A stretch of 64,000 bases of DNA from Meiothermus taiwanensis DSM 14542 (GCA_000482765.1 AXWR01000001.1:122751-186750), one strand, 5' to 3'; counted from the stretch's first letter, positions 34,042-45,221 are shown. Program-made: numbers and translations. The notes: generated by a model not told the origin, from the letters alone.

Positions 34042-35400
34042 ATGCCGTTTTTGCCGCACGAATCGAGGGTCTGGTCGGGGGTTTTTGGCGACCCGGCCCT
34101 GGCCGAGATTTTTTCCGAAGAAAACTGGTTAAAGCGGGTGCTCGAGGTCGAAATAGCCCTGGCCAGGGTGGAGGCCCGGCTGGGGCTCATCCCCCCGGAG
34201 GCCGCCCAGGCCATCGGCCAACTGGCCGGCTTTACCCCCGACTGGGAGCGCCTGGCCCGGCAGACCGAGCGGGACGGGGTGCCCATCGCCGGCCTGGTGG
34301 CCCAGCTCCAGGCCCACCTGGGGCCGGAGTACGGCCGCTACCTGCACCTGGGGGCCACCACCCAGGACATTCTGGATACCGCGCTGGTACTGCAATTACG
34401 CGCAGCGCTGGAGCTGCTGGAGGGACGGCTGCGCGAGAGCCTGCAAGGCCTGGCCCGGCTGGCCCGGCAGCACCTCGAGATCCCCATGCCGGGGCGCACC
34501 CACGGCCAGCAGGCCCTGCCCATCACCTTTGGCTATAAGGTGGCCGGCTGGATGGCCCCCCTGCTGCGGCATCTGGAGCGGCTGCAGGCCCTCAGAGAAC
34601 GGGTGCTGGTGGTGCAGATGGGAGGGGCGGTGGGCACCCTGGCCGCGCTGGGGCCGCACGGGGTCGCGGTGATGGAAGGACTGGCCCAGGCGCTGGGGCT
34701 CAAGGCCCCTCTGCTGCCCTGGCACACCGCCCGCGACGGCCTGGCCGAGCTGGCCGGCTGGCTCTCAATGCTCAGCGGGAGCCTGGCCAAGATGGCCCAG
34801 GACGTTATTCTGCTGGCCCAGAACGAGGTGGGTGAGGTGCACGAGAGCCTCGAGCCCGACCGGGGCGGTTCTTCGACCCTGCCACAGAAGTCCAACCCCA
34901 TCAAAAGCGAGGTGATCATCGCCGCGGCCCGGGCCAACGCCGCCCTGCTCGCGGCCATGCACCAGGCCCTGATAGCCGAGCACGAGCGGGCCACCCACGC
35001 CTGGCAGCTCGAGTGGCTGACGCTGCCGCAGATGCTGGCCCATACCGGGGTGGCCCTCAACCAGGCCGTGTTTCTAAGCCAGAACCTGGCCGTCCACCCC
35101 GAGCGGATGCGGGCCAACCTGGCCGCCTCGCGGGGGCTGCTGCTGGCCGAGGCCCTGAGCTTTGCCCTGCTCGAGCACCTGGGAACCCAGGCCAAGGCCC
35201 TGGTACGCGAGGCAGCCCAGGTGGCGCTGGCGGAGGGGCGGCACCTGCTGGAGGTGGTGCAGGAGCGGGTGCAGGCGCCGCTGGACTGGGCGGCCCTGCG
35301 CGAGGAAGCCTACCTGGGCTCGAGCCGGGTTTTTACCGAGCGGGTGTTGGAGGAAGCCAATCGGCTGCTGGGCCAGCCCGCAGAGGAGGGAGTAAGGTGA
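34042..35400 (+). CDS. pcaB: 3-carboxy-cis,cis-muconate cycloisomerase
   Basis: A 452-residue member of the fumarase/aspartase superfamily. The signature loop is [16 protein letters not shown] (about residues 274-289); the His-containing block [16 protein letters not shown] is also present. It lactonises 3-carboxymuconate to 4-carboxymuconolactone, the PcaC substrate. The stop overlaps the GTG of the next gene (GTGA). Confidence 0.93.
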   Translation: MPFLPHESRVWSGVFGDPALAEIFSEENWLKRVLEVEIALARVEARLGLIPPEAAQAIGQLAGFTPDWERLARQTERDGVPIAGLVAQLQAHLGPEYGRYLHLGATTQDILDTALVLQLRAALELLEGRLRESLQGLARLARQHLEIPMPGRTHGQQALPITFGYKVAGWMAPLLRHLERLQALRERVLVVQMGGAVGTLAALGPHGVAVMEGLAQALGLKAPLLPWHTARDGLAELAGWLSMLSGSLAKMAQDVILLAQNEVGEVHESLEPDRGGSSTLPQKSNPIKSEVIIAAARANAALLAAMHQALIAEHERATHAWQLEWLTLPQMLAHTGVALNQAVFLSQNLAVHPERMRANLAASRGLLLAEALSFALLEHLGTQAKALVREAAQVALAEGRHLLEVVQERVQAPLDWAALREEAYLGSSRVFTERVLEEANRLLGQPAEEGVR

Positions 35401-36743
35401 AGCGAGTACCGCGAATTACGCCGCAGGAAGCGGCCTCGATGGTCAAAGATGGCGATATTTTGTTGGTGGGGGGTTTTGGCATGACCGGCAATCCGGTGCA
35501 CCTCCTGCACGCCCTGGCGGAGACCTCGGTCAGAAACCTGGTCTACGTAGCCAACAACGTGGGCGAGCCGGGGCTGGGAGGGGGCCGGCTGCTGCGCAAC
35601 GGCCAGATTCGCAAGGCCATCGGTTCGTATTTCACCTCCAACCCCGAGGCCGTGCAGGCTGCACAGAGCGGGGCCATCGAGGTGGAACTGCTGCCGCAAG
35701 GCTCGCTGGCCGAGGCCATCCGGGCCGGGGGGGCGGGTCTGGGCGGCTTCTACACCCCCACCGCGGCCGGAACCCTGCTGGCTGAGGGCAAGGAGACCCG
35801 CGTGATAGGTGGTAAGACCTACGTGCTGGTCGAGCCCATCCGGGGCAATGTGGCCTTTATCCGGGCCTGGAAGGCGGATGAGGCCGGCAACCTGGTCTAC
35901 CGCATGACCGAGCAGAACTTCAACAAGGCCATGGCCACCGCCGCCGACCTGGTCATCGCCGAGGTGGAGCAGATCGTGCCGGTGGGGGCCCTGGACCCCG
36001 ACCAGATCCACACCCCGGGCTGCTACGTGGACTACCTGGTGGAGGCCAGGATGACCCCCGAGGATCTGGGCTCCTCCGCCTCCATCGAAAACTCCAGTAA
36101 AAAGGTGGATCCCCTGCGCCTGCGCATGGCCCAGCGGGCTTTGCAGGAGCTGAAGCCCGGACAGGTGGTCAACCTGGGCATCGGCATCCCCACCCTGATT
36201 GCCGACCTGATCACCCCGGAGATGGGCATCATCCTGCACACCGAGAACGGGATGCTGGGCGTGGGGCCGGCCCCGGAAGAAGGGGGGGCCATGGATTACC
36301 CGGTCAACGCTGGGAAAATCCCGGTGACCGCCCTGCCCGGGGCCTCTTACTTCGATAGCGCCGACTCCTTTGCCATGATTCGCGGGGGGCATGTGGACGT
36401 GGCGGTGATGGGTGGTTTGCAGGTGGACGAAAAGGCCAACCTGGCCAACTGGGCCGTTCCGGGCAAGCCCCTGCTGGGGGTGGGAGGGGCCATGGATCTG
36501 GCCTCGGGGGCTAAAAAGCTCATCATCACCATGACCCATACCAACCCCGACGGCTCCCCCAAGATCGTACCGGAGTGCACCCTGCCGCTCACCGCGGTGG
36601 GCGCGGTGGATCTGGTCATTACCGAGCTGGCGGTGTTTGGCTACCCCGAGGGGCGTCTGACCCTGCTCGAGCTGATGCCGGGAGTGACCCTCGAGGAGGT
36701 CAGGGCTAAGACCTCGGCCCGCTTTGTGGAGGCCTTGCGGTAG
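35397..36743 (+). CDS. Fused 3-oxoadipate CoA-transferase (A and B domains in one chain)
   Basis: A 448-residue CoA transferase with both halves joined. The A domain (about 1-215) has [22 protein letters not shown] and '[20 protein letters not shown]'; the B domain (about 235-448) has [17 protein letters not shown] sequence and the catalytic Glu in [11 protein letters not shown]. Position at the end of pcaDCHGB makes 3-oxoadipate:succinyl-CoA transferase (PcaIJ) the likely activity. PcaI and PcaJ are usually separate proteins. Product would be 3-oxoadipyl-CoA; no PcaF thiolase is in the window. GTG 35397 overlaps the pcaB stop. Its 3' end overlaps plsY on the other strand by 38 nt. Confidence 0.88.
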   Translation: MKRVPRITPQEAASMVKDGDILLVGGFGMTGNPVHLLHALAETSVRNLVYVANNVGEPGLGGGRLLRNGQIRKAIGSYFTSNPEAVQAAQSGAIEVELLPQGSLAEAIRAGGAGLGGFYTPTAAGTLLAEGKETRVIGGKTYVLVEPIRGNVAFIRAWKADEAGNLVYRMTEQNFNKAMATAADLVIAEVEQIVPVGALDPDQIHTPGCYVDYLVEARMTPEDLGSSASIENSSKKVDPLRLRMAQRALQELKPGQVVNLGIGIPTLIADLITPEMGIILHTENGMLGVGPAPEEGGAMDYPVNAGKIPVTALPGASYFDSADSFAMIRGGHVDVAVMGGLQVDEKANLANWAVPGKPLLGVGGAMDLASGAKKLIITMTHTNPDGSPKIVPECTLPLTAVGAVDLVITELAVFGYPEGRLTLLELMPGVTLEEVRAKTSARFVEALR

Positions 36744-37293
36744 GCTGGCGGTTCCAGTCGCCCAGATACCTGAGCACCACCGGCAGAGCCAGGCCAAAGC
36801 CAAACCACAGATAAGAAAGGCTACCGCCGATAAGAAGCGCCGCCGGTGGAAAGGCCAGCGCTGCCAGCACCACACCCCGGTAGCGGCTCTGCGTCAGCAA
36901 AAAGGCCAGCCCAAACAGCCCCAAAGCGGCCGCGAGCAGGGCTGGCTGGACCGCGAACAAGACCCCCACCGAAGGGGCGATGCCCTTGCCCCCACGCCCC
37001 AGCAGCCACAGCGAGTAGCAGTGCCCCAGCACCGCCAGGGCCCCGGCCAGCAGCCCGCCGCCGGGGTCGCGCACCAGAAACTCGCCCAGCGCCACCGCCA
37101 TAATGCCCTTGGAAACGTCCAGCACCAGCACCATCAGCCCCGGCACGGCCCCCAGCACCCGCCAGGCGTTGGTGGCCCCGATGTTGCCCGAGCCTTCCTG
37201 CAGCAGATTTTTGTTTTGCAGCACCCCAAACCAGTAGGCAAAAGGCAGTGAACCCAGCAGATAACCGCCCAGGGCCGCATAAAGCCATTCCAT
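36706..37293 (-). CDS. plsY: Acyl-phosphate:glycerol-3-phosphate acyltransferase
   Basis: A 195-residue integral membrane acyltransferase with the three PlsY motifs: [12 protein letters not shown] (about 34-45), [15 protein letters not shown] (about 90-104) and the third loop near SRYRG. It starts phospholipid synthesis by acylating glycerol-3-phosphate from acyl-phosphate. TAGCCT (minus strand, 37306-37301) lies 7 nt before the ATG, so the mRNA may be leaderless. The first loop and '[10 protein letters not shown]' opening are standard. Confidence 0.93.
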   Translation of the reverse strand: MEWLYAALGGYLLGSLPFAYWFGVLQNKNLLQEGSGNIGATNAWRVLGAVPGLMVLVLDVSKGIMAVALGEFLVRDPGGGLLAGALAVLGHCYSLWLLGRGGKGIAPSVGVLFAVQPALLAAALGLFGLAFLLTQSRYRGVVLAALAFPPAALLIGGSLSYLWFGFGLALPVVLRYLGDWNRQPTARPPQSGPRS

Positions 37294-37463
37294 AGCCTTC
37301 AGGCTATCAGATGGCAGTGGGGTGGGCGCGCCGAAGCTTTGAACATTTATGCAACCTTACCCCCTGCTTATGCGTGTGGGTGTGGGCCGGCGACGGCATC
37401 TTGATGCAGGCCCATTTCGCAGACCGCTGCCGCACAGCCTGCTATTTTCCGGACAAAACCACC

Positions 37464-37492
37464 TTGACCGGGCTGGGTGGGGTATGTATCCT
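37464..37492 (+). promoter_or_regulatory. argG promoter
   Basis: -35 TTGACC (37464-37469), 17-nt spacer, -10 TATCCT (37487-37492). Transcription would start near 37499, next to an ATG at 37501. The rest of 37294-37463 holds no gene I can support. Confidence 0.6.
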
Positions 37493-37500
37493 TATACTTC

Positions 37501-37584
37501 ATGCCCGGGTTGTATCCAGGGCGGTTTGGCGGTACTGTATGGCTTTGTGTGGGGCCTATAGCCCGTTCCGAGGTGAATGAATGA
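37501..37584 (+). CDS. Candidate leaderless upstream ORF coupled to argG
   Basis: ATG 37501 lies about 2 nt after the predicted start site and opens a 27-codon ORF ([20 protein letters not shown]...) that ends in TGA overlapping the argG start (ATGA at 37581-37584). It contains two Arg codons (CGG and CGT) among 27. The overlap suggests translational coupling; the position suggests a leader peptide. No terminator hairpin is seen. Chance is possible, since nothing else supports translation. Confidence 0.35.
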   Translation: MPGLYPGRFGGTVWLCVGPIARSEVNE

Positions 37585-38774
37585 AAATCGTGCTTGCATA
37601 CTCCGGCGGTCTGGACACCAGCATCATCCTTAAGTGGCTCATCGAAAACTACAACGCCGAGGTGATCACCTTCACCGCCGATATCGGCCAGGGCGAGGAG
37701 GTCGAGGAGGCCCGCCGCAAGGCCCTCCAGACCGGGGCCAGCAAGGCCTATGCCCTGGATCTGCGCGAGGAGTTCGTGCGCGACTTTGTTTTTCCCATGA
37801 TGCGCTCGGGGGCGCTCTACGAGGGCTACTACCTGCTGGGCACCTCCATCGCCCGCCCGCTGATTGCCAAGCACCTGGTGCGCATTGCCCAGGAGGAGGG
37901 GGCCGAGGCCATCGCCCACGGGGCGACCGGCAAAGGCAACGACCAGGTGCGCTTCGAGCTGACCGCCTACGCCCTCAAGCCCGACATCAAAGTAATCGCC
38001 CCCTGGCGCGAGTGGAACCTGGTGAGCCGGCCCCAGATGATGGAGTATGCAGCCATGCACGGGATTCCGGTGCCCACCACCCTCGAGAAGCCCTACAGCG
38101 TGGACTCCAACCTATTGCACAACTCCTTCGAGGGCGGGGTGCTGGAAGACCCCTGGGCCGAGCCGCCGGCCGGGATGTTCCGCCTGACCCAGGACCCCTG
38201 GCAGGCCCCCGACGAGCCTGAGCTGGTGGAAATTCAGGTCGAAGGTGGGGATGTGGTGGCGGTGAATGGGGAGCGGCTTAGCCCTGCCAATCTCCTGGCA
38301 AAACTCAACGAAATTGGCGGGCGGCACGGCATCGGACGGGTGGATCTGGTGGAGAACCGCTTCGTGGGGATGAAGTCGCGCGGGGTCTACGAGACCCCCG
38401 GCGGCACCCTGATCTACCACGCGCGGCGGGCCGTCGAGAGCCTCACCCTCGACCGTGAGGTGCTGCACCAGCGCGACCAGCTCTCGGTCAAGTACGCCGA
38501 GCTGGTCTACAACGGCTTCTGGTTTGCCCCCGAGCGCGAGGCTTTGCAGGCCTACATGGATCACGTGGCCAAGAGCGTCAGCGGCACGGTGCGCTTCCGG
38601 CTCTACAAGGGCAACATCATCCTGGCCGGGCGCAAGTCGCCCCTCTCGCTCTACGACAAGAGCCTGGTCTCCTTCGACGAGAAAGGTGGCTACAACCAGG
38701 CCGACGCCGACGGCTTCATCAAGCTCAACTCGCTGCGCTTGCGGGTACGGGCCAAAGCTCAACCGAAGGACTGA
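37581..38774 (+). CDS. argG: Argininosuccinate synthase
   Basis: A 397-residue ArgG. The ATP-pyrophosphatase P-loop is [15 protein letters not shown] (residues 6-20); '[18 protein letters not shown]' and '[16 protein letters not shown]' are the citrulline/aspartate-binding blocks. It makes argininosuccinate from citrulline, aspartate and ATP. GAGGTGA lies just before the ATG. First gene of argG-GNAT-argH-argA. Confidence 0.97.
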   Translation: MKIVLAYSGGLDTSIILKWLIENYNAEVITFTADIGQGEEVEEARRKALQTGASKAYALDLREEFVRDFVFPMMRSGALYEGYYLLGTSIARPLIAKHLVRIAQEEGAEAIAHGATGKGNDQVRFELTAYALKPDIKVIAPWREWNLVSRPQMMEYAAMHGIPVPTTLEKPYSVDSNLLHNSFEGGVLEDPWAEPPAGMFRLTQDPWQAPDEPELVEIQVEGGDVVAVNGERLSPANLLAKLNEIGGRHGIGRVDLVENRFVGMKSRGVYETPGGTLIYHARRAVESLTLDREVLHQRDQLSVKYAELVYNGFWFAPEREALQAYMDHVAKSVSGTVRFRLYKGNIILAGRKSPLSLYDKSLVSFDEKGGYNQADADGFIKLNSLRLRVRAKAQPKD

Positions 38775-38785
38775 GGGAGCCCGGC

Positions 38786-39283
38786 ATGGCCGCCCAGGTA
38801 TGCGTTCGCCCCGCCACCCCTGCCGATGCAGCGGCCATGGCCCAGGTGGTGCGGCAGGCCTGGGCCGACCGGGTGGCAGGGGACTCCTCGGGGCATCGGG
38901 AAAGCCTCGAGCAGGTGCGGGCCGACCTCGAGCGCGGCTACGGCTGGGTGGCCCTGGATGGAGAAGTGGTGGTGGGTACGGTGCGCCTGGTACGGCACCC
39001 GGATCCGCTGGAGCGGGGGGTGTGGGAGGTGCGGAGGCTGGGGGTGCTGCCCGGGTACCGCCGGCAGGGGGTGGCCCACCGGCTGATGGAAGCCCTGCTG
39101 CGGCAGGCCTTCGAGCTGCGGGCCAGGGAGCTGCGGCTGGCCGTGCGCCACGACCAGCCCAAACTCCTGAAGTGGTACACCCAGTTTGGCTTTACCTACG
39201 ACCCCAATCTGCGCTACAGCATGCCCAACCCCCAGACCCCGCCCCCTTTTGTGATGTCGAAAAAGCTCGAGGTGCAGTCGTGA
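38786..39283 (+). CDS. GNAT-family acetyltransferase in the arginine cluster
   Basis: A 165-residue GNAT protein. The acetyl-CoA loop is [23 protein letters not shown] (R-R-Q-G-V-A, about residues 80-102). It sits 11 nt after argG and 13 nt before argH with GAGGGAGC as ribosome-binding site, so it is part of the operon. The sequence does not say whether it acetylates an arginine-pathway metabolite or something else; the second GNAT at 40720 is the better ArgA candidate. Confidence 0.8.
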   Translation: MAAQVCVRPATPADAAAMAQVVRQAWADRVAGDSSGHRESLEQVRADLERGYGWVALDGEVVVGTVRLVRHPDPLERGVWEVRRLGVLPGYRRQGVAHRLMEALLRQAFELRARELRLAVRHDQPKLLKWYTQFGFTYDPNLRYSMPNPQTPPPFVMSKKLEVQS

Positions 39284-39296
39284 CGAGGAGGAAGGT

Positions 39297-40719
<1,423 letters not shown>

Positions 40720-40733
<14 letters not shown>

Positions 40734-41265
40734 AGTTGGAACCACCGTGCTGCCCAAGGTGCGCTGGAACGCCCAGGTGGAGCTGCGCAAGGCCCGGATG
40801 AAGGATGTGGAGCCGATCTACACCCTCATCAAGTACTGGGCCGAGCGCGGCCTGATGCTGGTGCGCAGCCACAACCACCTGTACGAAAACCTGCGCGACT
40901 TTTTCGTGCTGGAAGACGAGGACGGGCAGATTGTGGGCAGCGGGGCCCTGCACATCCTCTGGCACGACATCGCCGAGGTGCGCGGTCTGGCCATCCACCC
41001 CGAGCGGCAAGGGCAGGGCTTGGGCCGCTGGATTGCCCTGGCCGCCGAGCGCGAGGCCAAAGACCTGGGCATCCCCCAGATCTTCGCCTGGACGCTGCAG
41101 GTGCGGTTTTTTACCTCCCTGGGCTACCAGGTGACCACCCGCGAGCAGCTCCCGCCCAAGGTGTTCGCCGAGTGCAGCGCCTGCCCCTTCTACGACAACT
41201 GCCGCGAGATCGGGGTGACCAAGGTGCTGGATCCGGAAAACGCCTACCGCAAGCCCGGGGCATGA
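40720..41265 (+). CDS. Short GNAT-type N-acetylglutamate synthase (ArgA-like)
   Basis: A 181-residue GNAT enzyme similar in plan to the acetyltransferase domain of ArgA: '[15 protein letters not shown]', the acetyl-CoA loop [20 protein letters not shown] and '[10 protein letters not shown]'. It lacks the amino-acid-kinase domain. A C-x2-C-x5-C cluster near the C-terminus ([11 protein letters not shown]) is characteristic of this short form. Overlap with argH supports a role in arginine synthesis, making N-acetylglutamate; LysW-glutamate is the alternative carrier route in this lineage. Confidence 0.82.
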
Positions 41266-41286
41266 ACCGGACAATCCCGCTATGTG

Positions 41287-41303
41287 GCCCGGCGCACCCG
41301 GGC
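41287..41303 (+). terminator. Weak hairpin after the arginine operon
   Basis: GCCCGG (41287-41292) and CCGGGC (41298-41303) form a 6-bp stem with a 5-nt loop. No U-tract follows, so at best a weak terminator. Confidence 0.3.
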
Positions 41304-41310
41304 TAACCTT

Positions 41311-41316
41311 TAGAAT
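41311..41316 (+). promoter_or_regulatory. -10 box for the HicB-nuclease fusion gene
   Basis: TAGAAT ends 8 nt before the ATG at 41325. GGAAGG lies between, so a short leader or a leaderless message are both possible. Confidence 0.45.
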
Positions 41317-41324
41317 CGGAAGGT

Positions 41325-42419
41325 ATGGGATTGATCAGCGAATACCTCTCGGCGGCGCTGCGGCAGGCCCGCTACAAACCAAGCGAGGGTGGGTTTATCG
41401 AGGCCAGTGTGCCGGGCTTGAGCGGTGTGATGGTGCGGGGGCGCACCTTTGAGGAGTGCCGCGAGCGCTTACAGGACGAGCTCGAGCTCTACCTAGCCCG
41501 CACCCTGCTGGCCCACGAGGCCCTGCCGGAGATACCGGGGGCCTCTGGCGCCCTGCAGGCCCTGGCCCTGGAGATTCACCCCAGCGCCAGCCTGGTCGAG
41601 CAGACCATCCTCCAGACCGCCCGCACCATCCTCGAGGAAGTGCGGCTGCTGCGGCGCGGGGGCGGAAGCCCGGAAAAACCACGAACCCCGGAGGCCCGGC
41701 GGCCCTCGCTGCGCATCTCCGAGTATGTGCAGGAGGGGGGGCTGGGTCTACAACCCGCCCACAACGGCCTGAGCGAGGCCGAGGAAAAAATCTTTGAGCG
41801 GGTGAGCAGTTTCCTAGGCGAGCGCTACAGTTCGCTCGAGGGCCTCTACCAGAAGCTCAAGGCCGCCACCCAGAAGAATGGCGGCGAGTTCCAGTACTCA
41901 TTGGCCTCGCTCAGCCAGCAGGACATCGGCACCAACACCCAGTTGTGCACCCTGCTCAAGGAGGGGGGCCTGCTCAAGAGCTATACCTACAGCTCCAAAC
42001 AGCGCCGCATATACGGCCGCCTCTCCGACGACAGCAAGACCCGCAGCCTTCTGACGGGGGGCTGGCTCGAGCGCTACGCCCGCCAGGTGGTGCAGCTCAC
42101 CCTGCGGCGGCGCAACATCCCCCACGACCTGCTTTTGAACCCGGTGCTGCTCTATCCCAACGGCGACCGCTTCGAGGTAGACCTGCTGCTGCGCACCCCC
42201 CAGCTCTTCCTGCTTCTGGAGTGCAAGACCGGGGGTTACGAGGAGAACCTCGAGCGCCACCAGCGCATCGCCGCCGACCTGCGCATTCCCGCCAAGCAGG
42301 TGCTGTACCTGCTCCTGGGCGTGCCCGAGACCGTGCTGGACGAGCTAAGCCGCCAGTGGGGCTTTACCTTCGTCAACGAGAAAACCCTGCCCGAGCGGCT
42401 CGAGCGCCTGCTGGGCTAG
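41325..42419 (+). CDS. HicB-like domain fused to a Card1/DUF1887-like PD-(D/E)XK nuclease
   Basis: A 364-residue protein with three parts. Residues 1-70 match the HicB antitoxin fold (ISEYLSAALRQARY, GFIEASVPGLSGV, TFEECRERLQDEL). Residues about 145-240 form a helical, possibly winged-helix, linker. Residues about 243-345 look like a restriction-endonuclease-fold nuclease: GGWLERY with E249, FEVDLLL with D286, and LLLECKTGG with E299-x-K301. The last block and the GGW motif resemble the nuclease half of the CARF effector Card1, but no CARF domain is present. A nuclease governed by an N-terminal HicB-like domain would suit defence or stress, but this is inference. It stands alone between argA and carA. 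Confidence 0.72.
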   Translation: MGLISEYLSAALRQARYKPSEGGFIEASVPGLSGVMVRGRTFEECRERLQDELELYLARTLLAHEALPEIPGASGALQALALEIHPSASLVEQTILQTARTILEEVRLLRRGGGSPEKPRTPEARRPSLRISEYVQEGGLGLQPAHNGLSEAEEKIFERVSSFLGERYSSLEGLYQKLKAATQKNGGEFQYSLASLSQQDIGTNTQLCTLLKEGGLLKSYTYSSKQRRIYGRLSDDSKTRSLLTGGWLERYARQVVQLTLRRRNIPHDLLLNPVLLYPNGDRFEVDLLLRTPQLFLLLECKTGGYEENLERHQRIAADLRIPAKQVLYLLLGVPETVLDELSRQWGFTFVNEKTLPERLERLLG

Positions 42420-42442
42420 TTGCCAGGGTGAGAGAGCCAAGA

Positions 42443-42472
42443 TTGCATAGATTTGCAAAAAACCTGTATATT
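42443..42472 (+). promoter_or_regulatory. carA promoter
   Basis: -35 TTGCAT (42443-42448), 18-nt spacer, -10 TATATT (42467-42472). AGAAGAGAGG before the ATG at 42499 is the ribosome-binding site. Confidence 0.65.
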
Positions 42473-42498
42473 GTTCGTTTGAGAAGAGAGGCGCTGGC

Positions 42499-43665
42499 AT
42501 GAGAGAACGCGCAGTTTTGGTTCTGGAAGATGGCACCACCTACCACGGCTACGCCTTCGGGCACCGCGGCAAGAGCGTGGGCGAGGTGGTGTTCAACACC
42601 GCCCAGACCGGCTACCAGGAGATCCTGACCGACCCCAGCTACAACGGGCAGATCGTGGTGATGACCTACCCCCACCAGGGCAACTACGGGGTGAACGTCT
42701 TCGACATGGAGTCGAACCGGCCCTGGGTGCGGGGGTTTGTAGCGCGGGAGTTCAGCAAGTACACCGCCGGCCCCCGCGCCCAGCAGAGCCTGGAAGAGTT
42801 CATGCGCGATACGGGGGTGATCGGCCTCGAGGGCATTGACACCCGCGCGTTGGTGCGCAAAATCCGCGAGGGCGGGGTGATGAAAGGCGTGATTGCCCAC
42901 GCCACCCACTTCGGCTCGCCCAGCTACCGCTTTACCCCCGAGGACATCGCGGCCCTGCGCGAGGAAGCCCGCAAATGGACCGACATCGACGGGCGCGACA
43001 TGACCCCCGAGGTCTCCACCCCGCTGCCCTACCAGTTTCCCACCTTCAAGGGGCAGCGCCGGGTGGTGGTGATGGACTTCGGCATCAAGCACGCCCAGAT
43101 GCGCTACATGGCCGAGCTGGGCTTCGAGCTGATCGTGGTGCCGGGCAAAACCAGCCCCGCACAGATCATGGCCCTGGAGCCCCACGGCCTGTTCGTCTCC
43201 AACGGCCCCGGCGACCCCAGCATGCCCCGCTACGCCCACGAGACCCTCTGGAAGCTGATGGGCCTCCTGCCCACCTTTGGCATCTGCCTGGGCCACCAGC
43301 TCCTGGGCCTGGCCGCCGGGGGGCGCACCTTCAAGCTCAAGTTTGGGCACCGGGGGGCCAACCACCCGGTCAAGAACCTGCTCACCGGCAAGATCGAGAT
43401 CACCAGCCAGAACCACGGCTACGCCGTCGACCCCGACACCCTCAAGGACTTCAAGCCCACCCACATCAACCTCAACGACGGCACCCTGGAGGGCATGGCC
43501 CACCTGCGCTACCCGGTGTTCAGCGTGCAGTACCACCCCGAGGCCTGCCCCGGCCCCCACGACTCCATCTACCTCTTCCACCGCTTCCTGGAAGAAGTGG
43601 ATGCCTTCAACGGCCTGACCGGGATGCCCGTAGAGAAGCAGCGCGTGGGGGGGCTGGGGATTTAG
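42499..43665 (+). CDS. carA: Carbamoyl-phosphate synthase small (glutaminase) subunit
   Basis: A 388-residue CarA. The N-terminal domain starts [15 protein letters not shown]; the class I glutaminase triad is Cys in [10 protein letters not shown], with His and Glu in [10 protein letters not shown]. It releases ammonia from glutamine for the large subunit. carB does not follow, so the large subunit is encoded elsewhere. Placement next to the arginine genes fits carbamoyl phosphate use in citrulline synthesis. Confidence 0.97.
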   Translation: MRERAVLVLEDGTTYHGYAFGHRGKSVGEVVFNTAQTGYQEILTDPSYNGQIVVMTYPHQGNYGVNVFDMESNRPWVRGFVAREFSKYTAGPRAQQSLEEFMRDTGVIGLEGIDTRALVRKIREGGVMKGVIAHATHFGSPSYRFTPEDIAALREEARKWTDIDGRDMTPEVSTPLPYQFPTFKGQRRVVVMDFGIKHAQMRYMAELGFELIVVPGKTSPAQIMALEPHGLFVSNGPGDPSMPRYAHETLWKLMGLLPTFGICLGHQLLGLAAGGRTFKLKFGHRGANHPVKNLLTGKIEITSQNHGYAVDPDTLKDFKPTHINLNDGTLEGMAHLRYPVFSVQYHPEACPGPHDSIYLFHRFLEEVDAFNGLTGMPVEKQRVGGLGI

Positions 43666-43921
43666 TGCAATATTTCCGCTTTGTTGTGGTGATAGGCGCT
43701 GCTGCATTTGAACCGGCACAAAACCAGTCACCGCGTTGAGCTTTGCGGCAAATCGGTAGCGCGTTTTGGTGTGCAGGCGTACCCACAGCTATTGGCCTCA
43801 AGCCTAATTCTGGGGTCAGAAGTTTGGCGCGAACCTCAGTTATTCTCGTGCTTTGAGGAGATGCCCCAGAACGCTCTTCACAGAGCTATTTTCAATGCTC
43901 TAGCCTTGCTACAATAACGCT
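43666..43921. other. Intergenic stretch after carA
   Basis: 256 bp with only a weakly gene-like open frame at 43708-43917 of unusual composition, which I do not accept. The base composition here is lower in GC than the flanks, as are the two toxin-antitoxin genes that follow, hinting at acquired DNA. TACAAT at 43910-43915 is the only clear signal. Confidence 0.4.
43910..43915 (+). promoter_or_regulatory. -10 box for mntA-hepT
   Basis: TACAAT ends 6 nt before the GTG at 43922, with no ribosome-binding site. Probable leaderless promoter. Confidence 0.55.
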
Positions 43922-44209
43922 GTGACGCTTTCGAGGCTGGAAAATATCTTGAAAGACCACCAAGCCGAGCTGCATGCGTTTGGGGTTCGGCAGCTTTATA
44001 TTGTGGGTTCCGTGGCCAGGGGGGAGGCACGGCCCGGCAGCGATGTTGACTTTGTGGTTGAACTCGAGCGCTACACGTTGCGTGATTTCGTAGGGCTCAA
44101 GCTGGCCCTCGAGGACTGGCTTGGTATGGCTGTTGATCTGGCTACCCTAAGAAGCCTCAAACCCCGGCTTCGTAAGGAGCTCGAGGGAGACATGAAGCGT
44201 GTCGCTTAG
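43922..44209 (+). CDS. mntA: MntA-type minimal nucleotidyltransferase antitoxin
   Basis: A 95-residue MNT protein with the exact antitoxin motif G-S-x10-D-x-D: G29-S30 ... D41-V-D43 ([19 protein letters not shown]). Characterised MntA enzymes AMPylate a Tyr of the partner HepT and so block its RNase. GTG 43922 is used. Its stop lies 11 nt inside the hepT gene. AT-richer than neighbours. Confidence 0.87.
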   Translation: MTLSRLENILKDHQAELHAFGVRQLYIVGSVARGEARPGSDVDFVVELERYTLRDFVGLKLALEDWLGMAVDLATLRSLKPRLRKELEGDMKRVA

Positions 44210-44546
44210 GCTAGACCTGTACTTTCAGGACATCCTTGAGGCTATCGCCCGCATTCGCCGCTATACCCAGGGTCTGGCCTTCGAGGATTTTGATCAAAAT
44301 GAGCTAGTTGTAGATGCATGTATTCGCAATTTTTTAGTCATAGGTGAAGCGGTTAAGCAAATCCCAGACGAGTTGCGTCTCCGGCAGCCCGAAATCCCTT
44401 GGCGCTTGATTGCGGGGATGCGAGATGTACTGGTTCATGCCTACTTCTCCACGGATAGCCGGGTGCTTTGGGACGTGATTGAAAATGAACTAGAGCCTCT
44501 GGAACAGGCTATTGGAAAGATGCTCGCCAATGAGGCTTCCGAGTAG
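44199..44546 (+). CDS. hepT: HepT-type HEPN RNase toxin (DUF86)
   Basis: A 115-residue all-helical HEPN protein. The catalytic/modification motif R-x4-H-x-Y is present as R75-DVLV-H80-A-Y82, identical in form to toxins whose Tyr is AMPylated by MntA. R75/H80 should form the RNase site, and Y82 the target. GTG 44199, overlapping mntA. Together a type VII toxin-antitoxin module. Confidence 0.87.
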   Translation: MSLRLDLYFQDILEAIARIRRYTQGLAFEDFDQNELVVDACIRNFLVIGEAVKQIPDELRLRQPEIPWRLIAGMRDVLVHAYFSTDSRVLWDVIENELEPLEQAIGKMLANEASE

Positions 44547-44594
44547 CTCCCAAGTGTCCTGTGCGGGTTTTGGCTGAAAGCGCAGATTTATTGG

Positions 44595-45221
44595 TTATCC
44601 ACCGCGCCTGAACTCCAGCAGCTCACTGCTCTGCCCGCCCAAATTGCCCTCGCTGACCTGCTTGACCACCCCCACCCCCTCGGCAAACCAATAGGTGGCC
44701 TTGCCGCTGAGGCCGATGCCGAACTCACCTCGAAACACAGCCTCGACCCGCAGGGCTTCGAACTGGCCGGCGGCTACGGTGATGCTCTCTTTCGCCACGA
44801 TGCGGTTTTCGACCTCGAGGAACCCGGTGAGATCGAAAAATGCTATTCTTCCCTTCAACTCATAGCGGTAGGCCCAGCGCCCCCCTACCAGCCAGGTTTC
44901 ACCGCTGGGGATGATCACGCCCGTCAACTTGGTGAACCGCAGGCTACCCCCCGGAATGGCCCGCTCACCCTCTGGCAAGGTGCGCAAGCCCTGGGGGGTG
45001 CACACCCACTGGGTGGTCTCGGTGCGGTCGGGGTAGCGGCGTTGCTCGAGCAGGGTGCTGGAGCCTGTGGGTGTAAAGGTTTGGACGTAGGTTTGGTTGC
45101 TGCTCAATTCGCGATAGCGCCAGCGCAGGCTGGGATCGGTGGGGTAGAAGGGGCTCGAGCACACATTGCCCAAAGCCAGGCCACCCAACCCTAGCACCAT
45201 GCCAAAAACCCAGGCTTTCAT
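44595..45221 (-). CDS. Exported protein of unknown function
   Basis: A 208-residue protein with a Sec signal peptide (MKAWVFGMVLGLGGLALGN, followed by a Cys at 21). The rest is beta-rich with a Trp/Tyr-rich strand pattern (LRWRYREL, WAYRYELKG, ATYWFAEGVGVVKQV). The ending 'YWFAEGVGVVKQ' is common in DUF3108-like periplasmic beta-barrel or lipid-binding proteins. I cannot assign a function. Convergent with hepT. Confidence 0.65.
   Translation of the reverse strand: MKAWVFGMVLGLGGLALGNVCSSPFYPTDPSLRWRYRELSSNQTYVQTFTPTGSSTLLEQRRYPDRTETTQWVCTPQGLRTLPEGERAIPGGSLRFTKLTGVIIPSGETWLVGGRWAYRYELKGRIAFFDLTGFLEVENRIVAKESITVAAGQFEALRVEAVFRGEFGIGLSGKATYWFAEGVGVVKQVSEGNLGGQSSELLEFRRGG

Noticed and set aside
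37311..37580. 89-codon open frame upstream of argG
   Set aside because: Cys/Trp/Phe-rich translation and no start signal; it also overlaps the argG promoter. A shorter leaderless ORF in another frame fits better.
43708..43917. 69-codon open frame upstream of mntA
   Set aside because: No start signal, no recognisable features, and composition unlike coding DNA here.
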